Below, one piece after another: positions 1 through 8,351 of a stretch of 64,000 nt of DNA; the first letter of the stretch is position 1; each line of letters starts with the position of its first letter. Source of the DNA: Muricomes sp049840515 (GTDB lineage Bacteria; Bacillota; Clostridia; Lachnospirales; Lachnospiraceae); assembly GCA_049840515.1 (NCBI GenBank), contig JASGKW010000021.1, positions 6,586-70,585 on the forward strand. The letters run 5' to 3'. The notes below the pieces were generated by a model. It saw only the letters and a list, made by a program, of their open reading frames with translations, ran no database searches and was not told where the DNA came from. The position numbers and the translations under genes are program-made.

Positions 1-1
1 A

Positions 2-301
2 TATTTTCCTCAGCGGATTAATACTGAAATTATGAAAGTCACAGACCATGAGCACATTGCAATTGAAACCTTTGAGAGGGGAGCCGGCTATACGATGGCT
101 ACCGGAACCGGCGCCTGTGCGGCGGCGGGTGTGGCATATAAGCTGGGACTCACGGGAAATAAAGTCATTGTTCATATGCCGGGCGGAGAACTGATGATAG
201 AAATAGATGAAGACTGGAATACCTATATGACCGGTGAAGTGTTCTATATTGCAAATGTCCGGTTAAGCAGTGAATTCACAGAAAAACTCAGGATATTATA
301 A
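2..301 (+). CDS. dapF: Diaminopimelate epimerase, C-terminal part (cut by window edge)
   Basis: The reading frame is open from base 2 and ends at a TAA at 299-301. It carries the C-terminal half of a DapF-type epimerase, which interconverts LL- and meso-diaminopimelate for lysine and peptidoglycan synthesis. The visible hallmarks are a start resembling FPQRIN and the catalytic-cysteine block ATGTGACAAA, preceded by FERGAGYT. The internal ATG at 32 is not the true start, because homology runs upstream of it. The N-terminal half, with the first catalytic Cys, lies outside the window. It converges on the Pho operon. The family call is firm; whether the whole gene is intact cannot be seen. Confidence 0.93.
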   Translation, partial: YFPQRINTEIMKVTDHEHIAIETFERGAGYTMATGTGACAAAGVAYKLGLTGNKVIVHMPGGELMIEIDEDWNTYMTGEVFYIANVRLSSEFTEKLRIL

Positions 302-321
302 AAAATTTTCTCCTGACGCCA

Positions 322-380
322 AAACAGTTCAGAAAAAGCGGGGTCCCACACTCTATCATCCCACCTTATCTGAACTGTTT
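322..380. terminator. Long inverted repeat between dapF and phoR
   Basis: Perfect 12-bp arms (AAACAGTTCAGA at 322-333 and its complement at 369-380) enclose a 35-nt loop. They sit between the convergent ends of dapF and the phosphate operon. The position suggests a bidirectional terminator. The loop is longer than usual and the T-run is short, so efficiency is uncertain. Confidence 0.55.
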
Positions 381-1691
381 CTAAAATAAAATATCCATTC
401 TTGTTCCCCTGTCCACTTCGCTGTCTACGATTACTTTCGCTCCATGCAGCAGTGCCCCGTGCTTTACAATGGACAAACCCAGCCCGGTACCTCCGCTTTC
501 TTTGGAGTGGCTTTTATCCACCCTGTAGAAACGCTCAAATATTCTATCCTGATGCTCTTTGGGTATGCCGATTCCATTGTCAGCCACGCTGACTTTTGGC
601 CCCTGAAGAGTATTTCCTACCCACACAGATACTCTTCCCTGGGGAACATTATATTTAATTGCATTTTCACATATATTGTAAATCATTTCATCCAGGACCT
701 GCCGCACACCGTAGTAATTCACAGGTTCTCCCGATACAGCAACACTGACCTTCTTAGCGTTCGCCTGGGGTGCAAGCCGACTTACGATTTCCCTGCACAG
801 AGCATATAAATCTACATTTTCTTTTTCCAGATCTATGGAACCTTCATCCAGTTTTGATAATTTAATGATATCCTCTATAAGCATGATAAGGCGCTTTGCT
901 TCTTTGTATATACGCTCTGAAAAATTGGGGATATCTTCAGGCTTCACCATTCCATTTTTCATAATCTCCGCGTAACCTGAAATGGACGTCAGAGGCGTTT
1001 TCAACTCATGGGACACATTGGCAGAAAACTCTTTTCGCATATCTGCAATTGCGTCCTTCTCCATGTTCTGACGGTTTATCGCCTGCAACAGAGGAGATAA
1101 CTCTTCATAAATATTATTATCCAAAGGATGCTCAATATCTAATCCATTGAGCGGCCTTATAAGTCTTGCTGTCTGCCATTTTGACATCAACCAGGCGAGA
1201 ATCAGCATGGATACTGCAAGTATACTCATTATTGGCAGTATACTCATGGCAGTCCTGATGAGTCCGTCCATTAATTTTGCAACACGCAGAACTGTGCCGT
1301 CATCCAGCTTCTGGGCATAATAGTACATTTTGTACCCTAAGGTCCCGGACATCCGTATATCTGCCCCGGAACCTGAAGAAAATGCTTTTTGTATTTCGGG
1401 GCGGGATTTGTGGTTTTCCAGACTGGCCGCATTACTTTGAGAATCGTACAGCACTTTTCCATCCTCGGCAATCCAGGTTACACGGGTCCCTTCCTCCATA
1501 CCTACCATTTCTTCCAGGTAATCCGTACCAAAAATATTAATTGTGACACCCATATAGTTTGCATCATGCCTAATTTCTCTTTCCAGTGTAGACAAATTCT
1601 GGTTATACACAACAAAAGTAAGAACTACGTAAGAAATTAGCAGCGTGATTGAGAGCACGAGTATCATACTCTTCTGGATTTTAGCTCTCAT
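381..1691 (-). CDS. phoR: PhoR-type sensor histidine kinase
   Basis: Membrane sensor kinase of about 436 residues. It has an N-terminal TM helix (about residues 8-28), an extracytoplasmic region with a short PAS-like sensor part, a second TM near residues 150-172, a HisKA phosphoacceptor box (SANVSHELKTPLTS) and a HATPase domain with N, G1 (DNGIGIPKE) and G2 (GTGLGLSIV) boxes. It overlaps the 3' end of phoP, as expected for a two-component pair. The ATG at 1691 sits just after a GGGGGAGG stretch; a TTG at 1703 is an alternative start giving 440 residues. As the last gene of the pst-pho operon it most likely senses phosphate limitation through the PstSCAB-PhoU complex. PhoR rather than another OmpR-class kinase is inferred from this context. 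Confidence 0.88.
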   Translation of the reverse strand: MRAKIQKSMILVLSITLLISYVVLTFVVYNQNLSTLEREIRHDANYMGVTINIFGTDYLEEMVGMEEGTRVTWIAEDGKVLYDSQSNAASLENHKSRPEIQKAFSSGSGADIRMSGTLGYKMYYYAQKLDDGTVLRVAKLMDGLIRTAMSILPIMSILAVSMLILAWLMSKWQTARLIRPLNGLDIEHPLDNNIYEELSPLLQAINRQNMEKDAIADMRKEFSANVSHELKTPLTSISGYAEIMKNGMVKPEDIPNFSERIYKEAKRLIMLIEDIIKLSKLDEGSIDLEKENVDLYALCREIVSRLAPQANAKKVSVAVSGEPVNYYGVRQVLDEMIYNICENAIKYNVPQGRVSVWVGNTLQGPKVSVADNGIGIPKEHQDRIFERFYRVDKSHSKESGGTGLGLSIVKHGALLHGAKVIVDSEVDRGTRMDILF

Positions 1692-2361
1692 GTCCTCCCC
1701 CAATCCGGTATCCTATACCGCGCACTGTTTCTATAATTTCTCCTTTGTCCCCCAGCTTCTGACGCAGAGTTCTCACATGGACATCCACGGTTCTCGTCTC
1801 ACCGTCAAAATCATATCCCCATATATCTTCCAGAAGCTGATTTCTCGTAAGCACAATATTCTGATTGCGCATCAACCGCTCCAGCAGCTCAAACTCCTTC
1901 AATGTCAGAGCCACCAGCTTCCCATCCACAGTCACCTCATGTTTCTTTACATTTACGTGAACCCCGGCTATACTCAGGCCGTCTTTCCCCGAATTCTTCC
2001 CTGTCCGGCGCAGCACTGCTTTGATTCGGGAAATTAGTTCCATCATCCCAAAAGGCTTTGCCAGATAATCATCCGCGCCGGAGTCAAGTCCGATGACTTT
2101 GTCATATTCCGCGCCCTTTGCAGTCACCATAATCACAGGAATATCTTTCGTCTTTGAGGAGCCTTTTAATCTCTTCAATATGGTAAGCCCGTCCTCACCC
2201 GGAAGCATAATATCAAGCAAAATAAGCTCCGGCGTCTCAAACGCCAGAGCTTTCATGAAAGAATTACCCTCCGCAAAGCCCTTTGCTTTGAGTCCCGTAG
2301 TTTCTAATGTATATATTACAAGTTCCCGGATGTTATCATCATCTTCTACGCAATATATCAT
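1681..2361 (-). CDS. phoP: PhoP/PhoB-type response regulator
   Basis: 226-residue OmpR-family regulator. The receiver domain has the acidic pair in VEDDD, the phosphoacceptor Asp in LLDIMLPGEDG, a conserved Thr in MVTAKG and a Lys in LAKPF. A winged-helix DNA-binding domain follows from about residue 130, with the TVDVHVRTLRQKLG recognition region. A good ribosome site (AAGGGAGTG) precedes the ATG. It lies between phoU and phoR and overlaps phoR by about 11 bp. It is the likely activator of this operon, through the direct repeats seen upstream of pstS. Confidence 0.92.
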   Translation of the reverse strand: MIYCVEDDDNIRELVIYTLETTGLKAKGFAEGNSFMKALAFETPELILLDIMLPGEDGLTILKRLKGSSKTKDIPVIMVTAKGAEYDKVIGLDSGADDYLAKPFGMMELISRIKAVLRRTGKNSGKDGLSIAGVHVNVKKHEVTVDGKLVALTLKEFELLERLMRNQNIVLTRNQLLEDIWGYDFDGETRTVDVHVRTLRQKLGDKGEIIETVRGIGYRIGGGHES

Positions 2362-2384
2362 TTTTTCACTCCCTTATCTTTCTT

Positions 2385-3041
2385 TTACAATTTCGCTCCA
2401 TCTTTGTGCACACCTGTTATGGAGAATTCTACCCATTCGGAAATATTGGTTGCATGATCCCCGATGCGCTCCAGATATTTGGTGACCATAATCAAGTCAA
2501 AAATCTGCTTTCCATGTTCTCCTTTTTCTGTACGGATATACTCCACAAGCTCATCCCTGATCGTATCAAACAATTCATCCACTGCATCGTCAGCTTCCAT
2601 TACATGCTTTGCCAGCTCCAAATCTCCTGAAACATAAGCCTGTACACTGTCTCTCACCATTTTGCTGACGGCAGCCGCCATGGTTCCGATTTCTTTAATG
2701 TCTATTGCCGTATTGTGTTTGGCAGAAATAATGATTTCCGCAATGTCTCCCGCCTGATCTCCAATACGCTCCATGTCTGTAATCATCTTCAGTGCCGCTG
2801 AAATCCGGCGTAAATCCTTTGCAACCGGCTGCTGCTGGAGCAGAAGCTTCAGGCAAAGCCGCTCCACATCCTTTTCCATCTGGTCAATCTCTTCATCAGC
2901 CTCAATAATTGCCTGTGCCTGCTCAGGGCTTCCCTCCTGCAGTGCACGTGTGGCCTTGGCTATAGCCACCTCACACAGTTCTCCCATATGTGTGAGCAGT
3001 TCATCCAATAACTGTAACTGCTGTTCAAATTTGCTCCTCAT
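2385..3041 (-). CDS. phoU: Phosphate transport regulator PhoU
   Basis: 218 residues, normal for PhoU. It is built of two related three-helix units, each carrying the metal-binding signature (ERIGDQAGDIAE near residue 90 and ERIGDHATNISE near residue 190). PhoU is a cytoplasmic peripheral protein that links PstB and PhoR and represses Pho signalling when phosphate is plentiful. The gene starts one base from the pstB stop, which suggests translational coupling. Confidence 0.94.
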   Translation of the reverse strand: MRSKFEQQLQLLDELLTHMGELCEVAIAKATRALQEGSPEQAQAIIEADEEIDQMEKDVERLCLKLLLQQQPVAKDLRRISAALKMITDMERIGDQAGDIAEIIISAKHNTAIDIKEIGTMAAAVSKMVRDSVQAYVSGDLELAKHVMEADDAVDELFDTIRDELVEYIRTEKGEHGKQIFDLIMVTKYLERIGDHATNISEWVEFSITGVHKDGAKL

Positions 3042-3042
3042 T

Positions 3043-3792
3043 TTAACCGAACCTCCCTGTAATATAATCTTCTGTCCTCTTATCAGCAGGTATGGAGAAT
3101 AACTTCTCTGTCTGATTGTATTCTACTACCTCGCCCAAAAGGAAAAATGCTGTATTGTCTGATATTCGCACCGCCTGCTGCATATTGTGTGTTACCATGA
3201 CAATAGTATAATCTTTTTTCAATTCCAGCGCAAGGTCCTCTATCTTTGATGTAGAAATAGGGTCCAGAGCTGAAGTCGGCTCATCCATAAGAAGAACCTC
3301 CGGCTCTACCGCCAGTGCCCTTGCGATGCAGAGACGCTGCTGCTGTCCGCCTGACATTCCCAGAGCGCTTTTTTTCAGTCTGTCTTTACATTCATCCCAT
3401 ATAGCTGCATTTCGCAGTGACCTCTCCACAATATCATCCAGCTTCGCCTTGGAGCGGACTCCATGGGTCCTGGGGCCAAAAGCAATATTATCATAAATGC
3501 TCATGGGGAAAGGATTTGGCTTCTGAAACACCATTCCCACTCGTTTGCGGAGCAGATTGACATCCATGCCCTTAAATATGTCACTTCCATCCAGCAAAAT
3601 ATCACCTTCAATCCTGCAGCCTTCCACCAAATCATTCATGCGGTTGATAGACTTCAGCAATGTGGATTTACCACATCCGCTGGGACCGATAAATGCTGTA
3701 ATTTTATTTGCTTCTATTTCCAGATTTACACTTTTCAGGGCTTTGAAATCATCATAATATAAATCCAAATTTTTAATACTTATTTTTCCCAT
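3043..3792 (-). CDS. pstB: Phosphate ABC transporter ATP-binding protein
   Basis: 249 residues with Walker A (GPSGCGKSTLL, about residue 36), Q-loop (FQKPNPFP, the PstB-specific form), ABC signature (MSGGQQQRL), Walker B (LLMDEP) and the H-loop (VTHNMQQA). The NPFPMSIYDN segment is diagnostic of PstB. The protein powers the PstCA channel at the inner face of the membrane. It lies 12 bp after pstA. Confidence 0.96.
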   Translation of the reverse strand: MGKISIKNLDLYYDDFKALKSVNLEIEANKITAFIGPSGCGKSTLLKSINRMNDLVEGCRIEGDILLDGSDIFKGMDVNLLRKRVGMVFQKPNPFPMSIYDNIAFGPRTHGVRSKAKLDDIVERSLRNAAIWDECKDRLKKSALGMSGGQQQRLCIARALAVEPEVLLMDEPTSALDPISTSKIEDLALELKKDYTIVMVTHNMQQAVRISDNTAFFLLGEVVEYNQTEKLFSIPADKRTEDYITGRFG

Positions 3793-3804
3793 CTCTTATC
3801 CTCT

Positions 3805-4665
3805 CTACGCTTTCGTTAACCTCTTGGCAATTACGCTGGACAGTGTGTTGATGCCGACTACTAAAATAAGCAGAACAACTGCTGTCGCATATGCCTGGTC
3901 CATGTGCAGACCTTCACTCGCCAGATTGTACATGTGCACTGCCAGTGTTCTTCCTGAACCCATGACACTGGACGGAATATTTGCCACCGTACCTGCTGTA
4001 TACATAAGTGCCGCTGTTTCTCCCACAATTCTTCCGATTGCAAGAATCACACCTGCAAGTATACCCGGTATCGCAGATGGAAGCACAATGCGGAATACTG
4101 TTCTGAGTTTTCCGGCTCCCAGCCCAAAACTTCCCTCTCGGAAAGAATCCGGCACTGACTTTAAAGCTTCCTCTGTGGTGCGCATAATCAATGGCAGTAT
4201 CATAATAGACAAAGTAAATGCACCCGCCAGCAGGGAGAAGCCCCAGCCCAGAGTGTTTACAAAAAACAACATACCAAACAGTCCATATACAATAGAAGGT
4301 ATGCCTGACAGAGTTTCTGTTGTCAGACGAATAATTCCCATAAATTTATTTCCCCGTTTTGCATATTCTACGAGGAAGATTGCTGCAAAAATGCCCAATG
4401 GAACGGCAATGACCAATGACAGCAGCGTCATAGTCACTGTATTCGCAAGTGCAGGCATCAAAGATGCATTCTCGGATGTATAATGAAGCGAAAATAAAGA
4501 CGGTTTCAAGTAAGGAATACCGTGTGCCAGGATGTAAACAATAAGAAAAATCAATATTGTAAATGTAAGAACGGCTCCCAGCATAACCAACAGCATAGTA
4601 ATAAATGAACCCGGATGCTTCATATATATTCTCATTTTCTCTCCAAATGTTGATTGATTATTCAC
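3805..4665 (-). CDS. pstA: Phosphate ABC transporter permease PstA
   Basis: 286 residues from a GTG start at 4665. That start has an AGGAGG site eight bases upstream and overlaps the pstC stop by 8 bp. A longer in-frame extension to 4695 lacks a ribosome site. About six TM helices are visible, and the cytoplasmic EAA-type coupling loop (REGSFGLGAGKLRTVFRIVLP) is in the usual position after TM4. It forms the membrane channel with PstC. Confidence 0.94.
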   Translation of the reverse strand: MNNQSTFGEKMRIYMKHPGSFITMLLVMLGAVLTFTILIFLIVYILAHGIPYLKPSLFSLHYTSENASLMPALANTVTMTLLSLVIAVPLGIFAAIFLVEYAKRGNKFMGIIRLTTETLSGIPSIVYGLFGMLFFVNTLGWGFSLLAGAFTLSIMILPLIMRTTEEALKSVPDSFREGSFGLGAGKLRTVFRIVLPSAIPGILAGVILAIGRIVGETAALMYTAGTVANIPSSVMGSGRTLAVHMYNLASEGLHMDQAYATAVVLLILVVGINTLSSVIAKRLTKA

Positions 4666-5551
4666 GTTCTTTCCTCCTGTTAAGTACAGCCACACTGAAA
4701 TTAATCAGCAGAATGAATACAAACAGTACCACTCCGGTTGCAATCAGTGCTTCTCTGTGCAGCTCTGCGGCATACCCCATCTCAATTACGATATTGGCAG
4801 TCAGAGTTCGCACACCTTTCATAATTCCAGCGGGCATTCTCGCCTGATTTCCTGCTACCATGATGACAGCCATAGTCTCTCCGATTGCACGCCCTATACC
4901 AAGTACCACACCTGCAATAACGCCAGACTTCGCCGCAGGAATCATGACTTTAAAAATGCTTCTCTCATGGGTCGCACCTAAAGCCAGGGCCCCCTCATAA
5001 TACTGTCTGGGAACGGCGCGAATGGCAGATTCCGTCACCCCAATAATCGTGGGCAAAATCATAATTCCCAAAAGCAGGGACGCTGTCAGAATACTATTAC
5101 CATTTCCGCTGCTTTGAACTATTCCCATTGCTTTCAAAGTTCTTCCAGCCTCACGAACCCATGGAACAAGCACTACAAGACCAAAAAAGCCATATACAAC
5201 AGAAGGAATTCCTGCAAGGAGTTCTGTGGCTGATTTCAAAGGTTTATATATTTTTTTCGGGCAGTACATAGCCATAAATACAGAAGTAAGTATACCAATC
5301 GGCACGCCCACTATAATAGCTCCGGCAGTCACATAAATACTGCCTACTATCATAGGAAATATTCCATAAATGTCATTGCCGGGTTTCCATTTAATACCCG
5401 TCAGAAAATTCGTAAATCCAATCTTTTTCATTGCAGGAACTCCATTTGCAAACAAAAAGATGCATATGAGAGCTACCGCCAGTACCGAAGCACAGGCGGC
5501 AGTGAAGAACACTCCCCGCATGAATTTTTCATTCCATGTCTTTGATTTCAT
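4658..5551 (-). CDS. pstC: Phosphate ABC transporter permease PstC
   Basis: 297 residues with six TM helices and the coupling loop EGALALGATHERSIFKVMIP. The SVVYGFFGL motif of PstC/PstA permeases lies near residue 118. The ATG directly abuts the stop of pstS with no gap, so translation is probably coupled. Confidence 0.94.
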   Translation of the reverse strand: MKSKTWNEKFMRGVFFTAACASVLAVALICIFLFANGVPAMKKIGFTNFLTGIKWKPGNDIYGIFPMIVGSIYVTAGAIIVGVPIGILTSVFMAMYCPKKIYKPLKSATELLAGIPSVVYGFFGLVVLVPWVREAGRTLKAMGIVQSSGNGNSILTASLLLGIMILPTIIGVTESAIRAVPRQYYEGALALGATHERSIFKVMIPAAKSGVIAGVVLGIGRAIGETMAVIMVAGNQARMPAGIMKGVRTLTANIVIEMGYAAELHREALIATGVVLFVFILLINFSVAVLNRRKERE

Positions 5552-6493
5552 TTATTTGACTACCTCATCCCAGGTGAGTACATCCCCTGTGTAAATTGAT
5601 TTTATCTGTTCGCTGCTCAGTTCATCTACTGCACTGTTTTTGTTAACAATAACTGCAATACCGTCTGTTGCAATTACGGTTGGCTCTAATCCGCCTTCCA
5701 GCTCTGTGTCTTTCAGCTCTCTGGATGCCATTCCAATATCATAGCTGCCATCAATTGCAGAAGTCATACCAGTGGTAGAGTCTGTTGTCTGAAGCTCAAT
5801 CTCTGCATTCGCATTCACTGCTTTGTATGCCTCGATTAATTTTTCCATTACAGGTGATACAGAAGAAGAACCTCCTACTACTGCTTTTCCTGATGGTGAT
5901 TTGCCTTCAAAAGGTTTTACGTCATCCAGGGCGATGTAATGGTTATCTGCAACAACTGCCTGACCTTCTTTGCTGAGAATGAAGTTGATAAAATCTTTAG
6001 CCACTTCATTGTTCAAATCTTTCTTTGTAGCAATGTTAAATGGTCTGGACACTTTGTAAGTGCCGGATTTTACGTTTTCAGGGGTAGCCTCTGCTCCGTC
6101 AATCTTAAGTGCTTTCACTGTGTCATTCAATGAACCAAGAGAAATATATCCGATTGCATATTCATCTCCGGCTACTGTTGTCATCATAACAGAAGTGTTG
6201 TTTGTAATCTGTGCTTCTTCTGTTGTCATATCTACTTTCTCATCGCCCTGTTTCTCTTCAATTCCAAACAGTTCGATAAATGCGCCTCTTGTGCCTGAAC
6301 CTTCCTCGCGGGAAACAATTGTGATATCGTTAGAACTGTCCCATGAAGAACTGTCAGCAGCCGCCTCTGTATCTTCTGTCTTAGTACCTTCCGTCTTAGT
6401 ATCTTCTGTTGTGTTTCCACCGCCACATCCTGTGACACTCACTGCCAACATTCCAATTATTGATAATACTACCATAAGCTTTTTCATTTTCAT
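5552..6493 (-). CDS. pstS: PstS-family phosphate-binding lipoprotein with permuted domain order
   Basis: 313 residues from the ATG at 6493, which follows AAAGGAGAAGG. It has a lipoprotein signal with lipobox VTGC (Cys 23), then a Thr/Glu/Lys-rich linker. The mature domain begins with the motif SREEGSGTR (residues 61-69) and the block GYISLGSL (115-122). In classical PstS these belong to the second half. Only afterwards, from about residue 203, comes the normal N-terminal block (GGSSSVSP, 207-214), then DIGMASRELKD and the IKSIYTGDVLTWDEVVK end. All phosphate-ligand segments are present but in swapped order, which indicates a circular permutation of the two-lobed binding protein. Function as phosphate receptor is supported by position at the head of the operon. 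Confidence 0.9.
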   Translation of the reverse strand: MKMKKLMVVLSIIGMLAVSVTGCGGGNTTEDTKTEGTKTEDTEAAADSSSWDSSNDITIVSREEGSGTRGAFIELFGIEEKQGDEKVDMTTEEAQITNNTSVMMTTVAGDEYAIGYISLGSLNDTVKALKIDGAEATPENVKSGTYKVSRPFNIATKKDLNNEVAKDFINFILSKEGQAVVADNHYIALDDVKPFEGKSPSGKAVVGGSSSVSPVMEKLIEAYKAVNANAEIELQTTDSTTGMTSAIDGSYDIGMASRELKDTELEGGLEPTVIATDGIAVIVNKNSAVDELSSEQIKSIYTGDVLTWDEVVK

Positions 6494-6571
6494 TTTTCCT
6501 TCTCCTTTACCTATTTCATCGGCAGGCATACGCCCATTGTTTTTTTATTCTTTCTCTTCACATTTATGATG

Positions 6572-6623
6572 ATATAAAAGTAATGTAAAGTATGTAATCC
6601 AACGAATGTTAAATCTTTGTAAA
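6572..6623 (-). promoter_or_regulatory. Candidate Pho-box promoter of the pst-pho operon
   Basis: On the minus strand TTTACA (6623-6618) and TTAACA (6612-6607) are direct repeats 11 bp apart. A further TTTACA lies at 6589-6584 and a TTATAT-like -10 at about 6577-6572. TT(A/T)ACA repeats at 11-bp spacing are the known binding pattern of Gram-positive PhoP. No good -35 is seen, which fits an activated promoter. The repeats partly overlap the neighbouring terminator stem. Confidence 0.5.
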
Positions 6624-6664
6624 ACAGCATATCCCGAACATAAATTGCTCAGGATATGCTGTTT
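6622..6664. terminator. Terminator hairpin downstream of spoVAE
   Basis: Perfect 13-bp arms (AAACAGCATATCC at 6622-6634 and its complement at 6652-6664) around a 17-nt loop, with T-rich sequence on both sides. It ends the spoVAD-spoVAE unit before the pst promoter. Confidence 0.7.
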
Positions 6665-6719
6665 CTTGCTCTTATTTTAGTTCACATCCTATTTATATAA
6701 GAATGTAATTAAACCCTCA

Positions 6720-7076
6720 TTATTTTTTCATCCTCGGCTCAAAGATAAAGGATGCCAGATATCCAAAGATAAGAGCCGCAGAGATTCCAACGGCACTTGC
6801 TTTAAATCCGCCCATAAAGATTCCAAGAAATCCGCTCTTATCCACAGCCTCTTTTACCCCCTGCCAGAGCACATTCCCAAATCCCAGCAGCGGAACGCTC
6901 GCACCGGCCCCGGCAAATTTCAGGAAGGGTTCATATATATTGCAGAATCCCAATATTGCACCACTGCAGACGAGAAGTACCATGATTCTTCCGGGCATTA
7001 ACTTTGTTCGGTCCAGAAGAATCTGCACAATAGCACAGATAATTCCTCCTATTAAAAATGCTTTTACGTAATCCAT
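6720..7076 (-). CDS. spoVAE: Stage V sporulation protein AE (SpoVAEb type)
   Basis: 118-residue membrane protein with about four TM helices. It contains the family pattern KAFLIGGIIC, a glycine-rich GAGASVPLLGFGN loop and the GIFMGGFKASAVGI segment. It starts at the ATG after GAAGGAGG; the in-frame extension to 7133 overlaps spoVAD and lacks a ribosome site. SpoVAC, SpoVAD and SpoVAE form the core of the channel that moves dipicolinic acid into the forespore and releases it at germination. It lies 13 bp after spoVAD. Its usual partner spoVAC is on the other strand 3 kb away. Confidence 0.92.
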   Translation of the reverse strand: MDYVKAFLIGGIICAIVQILLDRTKLMPGRIMVLLVCSGAILGFCNIYEPFLKFAGAGASVPLLGFGNVLWQGVKEAVDKSGFLGIFMGGFKASAVGISAALIFGYLASFIFEPRMKK

Positions 7077-7089
7077 AAAAACCTCCTTC

Positions 7090-8100
7090 TCAACAATGTT
7101 CCAGCACAATTGCATGTGCAATACCCGGCACACTGGCGCCCTCGTTATAACTTACTGTTGACATAAGTGCACCGGTAGGAACAAAAAGAACACGTTTCCA
7201 CTCGCCTTTTTTAATCTTCGGCAAAATATACGCAGCCAGCGTAACTGCCGCACAGCCGCATCCGCTCCCCCCTGCATGGGTGTCCTGGGCCTGCTGGTCA
7301 AATATGGTCATGCCGCAGTCCATGTGCACTGTCTTGATATCACTTCCTTTTGCTTTCATCAAATCAAACAATATATCCTGGCCTATATATCCCAGGTCTC
7401 CGGTTATAATTCTATCATAGTCCTCCGCTTTTCTCCCAAAATCTTTCAGATTTCTCATAATGGTGTCCGCCGCCGCAGGTGCCATACATGCCCCCATGTT
7501 TTGAGAGTCCTTCAGACCGTAATCCACAATTTTTCCGACCGTAACCCCACTGATTCTAATGTGGCTTTTCTTCGTTCCCACCAGAAATGCACCGCTTCCT
7601 GTGACTGTCCAGTGAGCTGAAAGGGGACGCTGGCTTGCATATCCTAACGGAAAGCGGAACTCTTTTTCCGCACTCCCAAAATGACTGGAGGTCACTGCCA
7701 GCATATAATCTCCGTAACCCGCCGCAACACTCATGGCACTCAAGGCAAGTGCTTCCCCGGAAGTAGAACATGCGCCGTACAAGCCGAACATCGGAATTTG
7801 CAGAGCTTCCACTCCCATAGCGGTAGCAATCCCCTGGCGCAGCAAGTCTCCTCCAAAAAGATACCGCACCTTTTCAGGAGGAATGTGCGCCTTGCCAAGT
7901 GCCAGTATGCACGCCTCTTTCTGCATATTACTCTCCGCTTCCTCCCAGGTTTTTGCCCCAAAGAGGTCATCCTGATTCGTCATATCAAATAATTTCCCGA
8001 GCGGACCCTCCGCTTCTTTACTGCCAGCTACACATCCGCTGCTGATAAGATAGGGCGATTCACCAAAACTGATGCTCTGGATACCTTTTACCTGATTCAT
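7090..8100 (-). CDS. spoVAD: Stage V sporulation protein AD
   Basis: 336 residues, the normal length. It has the thiolase/ketosynthase-like fold of SpoVAD, with the motif GLYGACSTSGEAL around residue 108 and the glycine-rich HAGGSGCGCAAVTLAAY segment near 276. SpoVAD is the dipicolinate-binding, cytosolic-face subunit of the SpoVA channel. A forespore-sigma-like promoter lies about 40-65 bp upstream, which lets this gene and spoVAE be expressed independently of spoVAA-AB. Confidence 0.95.
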   Translation of the reverse strand: MNQVKGIQSISFGESPYLISSGCVAGSKEAEGPLGKLFDMTNQDDLFGAKTWEEAESNMQKEACILALGKAHIPPEKVRYLFGGDLLRQGIATAMGVEALQIPMFGLYGACSTSGEALALSAMSVAAGYGDYMLAVTSSHFGSAEKEFRFPLGYASQRPLSAHWTVTGSGAFLVGTKKSHIRISGVTVGKIVDYGLKDSQNMGACMAPAAADTIMRNLKDFGRKAEDYDRIITGDLGYIGQDILFDLMKAKGSDIKTVHMDCGMTIFDQQAQDTHAGGSGCGCAAVTLAAYILPKIKKGEWKRVLFVPTGALMSTVSYNEGASVPGIAHAIVLEHC

Positions 8101-8138
8101 CTCTTACCCTCTTTTCATTTTGATTGGATTTTAAAAAT

Positions 8139-8168
8139 TAGTATGCTTAAGTTTTTCCAAATTTATGT
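8139..8168 (-). promoter_or_regulatory. Candidate sigma-G/F promoter for spoVAD-spoVAE
   Basis: On the minus strand ACATA (8168-8164) is followed after 18 bp by CATACTA (8145-8139). The -10 fits the forespore consensus CATNHTA fully, and the -35 fits GHATR at four of five positions. It lies 39 bp before the spoVAD start. Found by eye only. Confidence 0.5.
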
Positions 8169-8351
8169 ACCACAGACAGGTATATTTTCTGTTTATTTTT
8201 CTAATACTAGTACAACGAATCATAATGTAAGCCGATAAGCAATTTGGTAAATAGTCAAGAAGTATTTTGAAATAGTTTTCTTAGAGAAGGGTAACGTTAA
8301 TAGACCTACGGCTTCCAAAGCGAAAATCGTAGATTAGACATTCGATATGGA

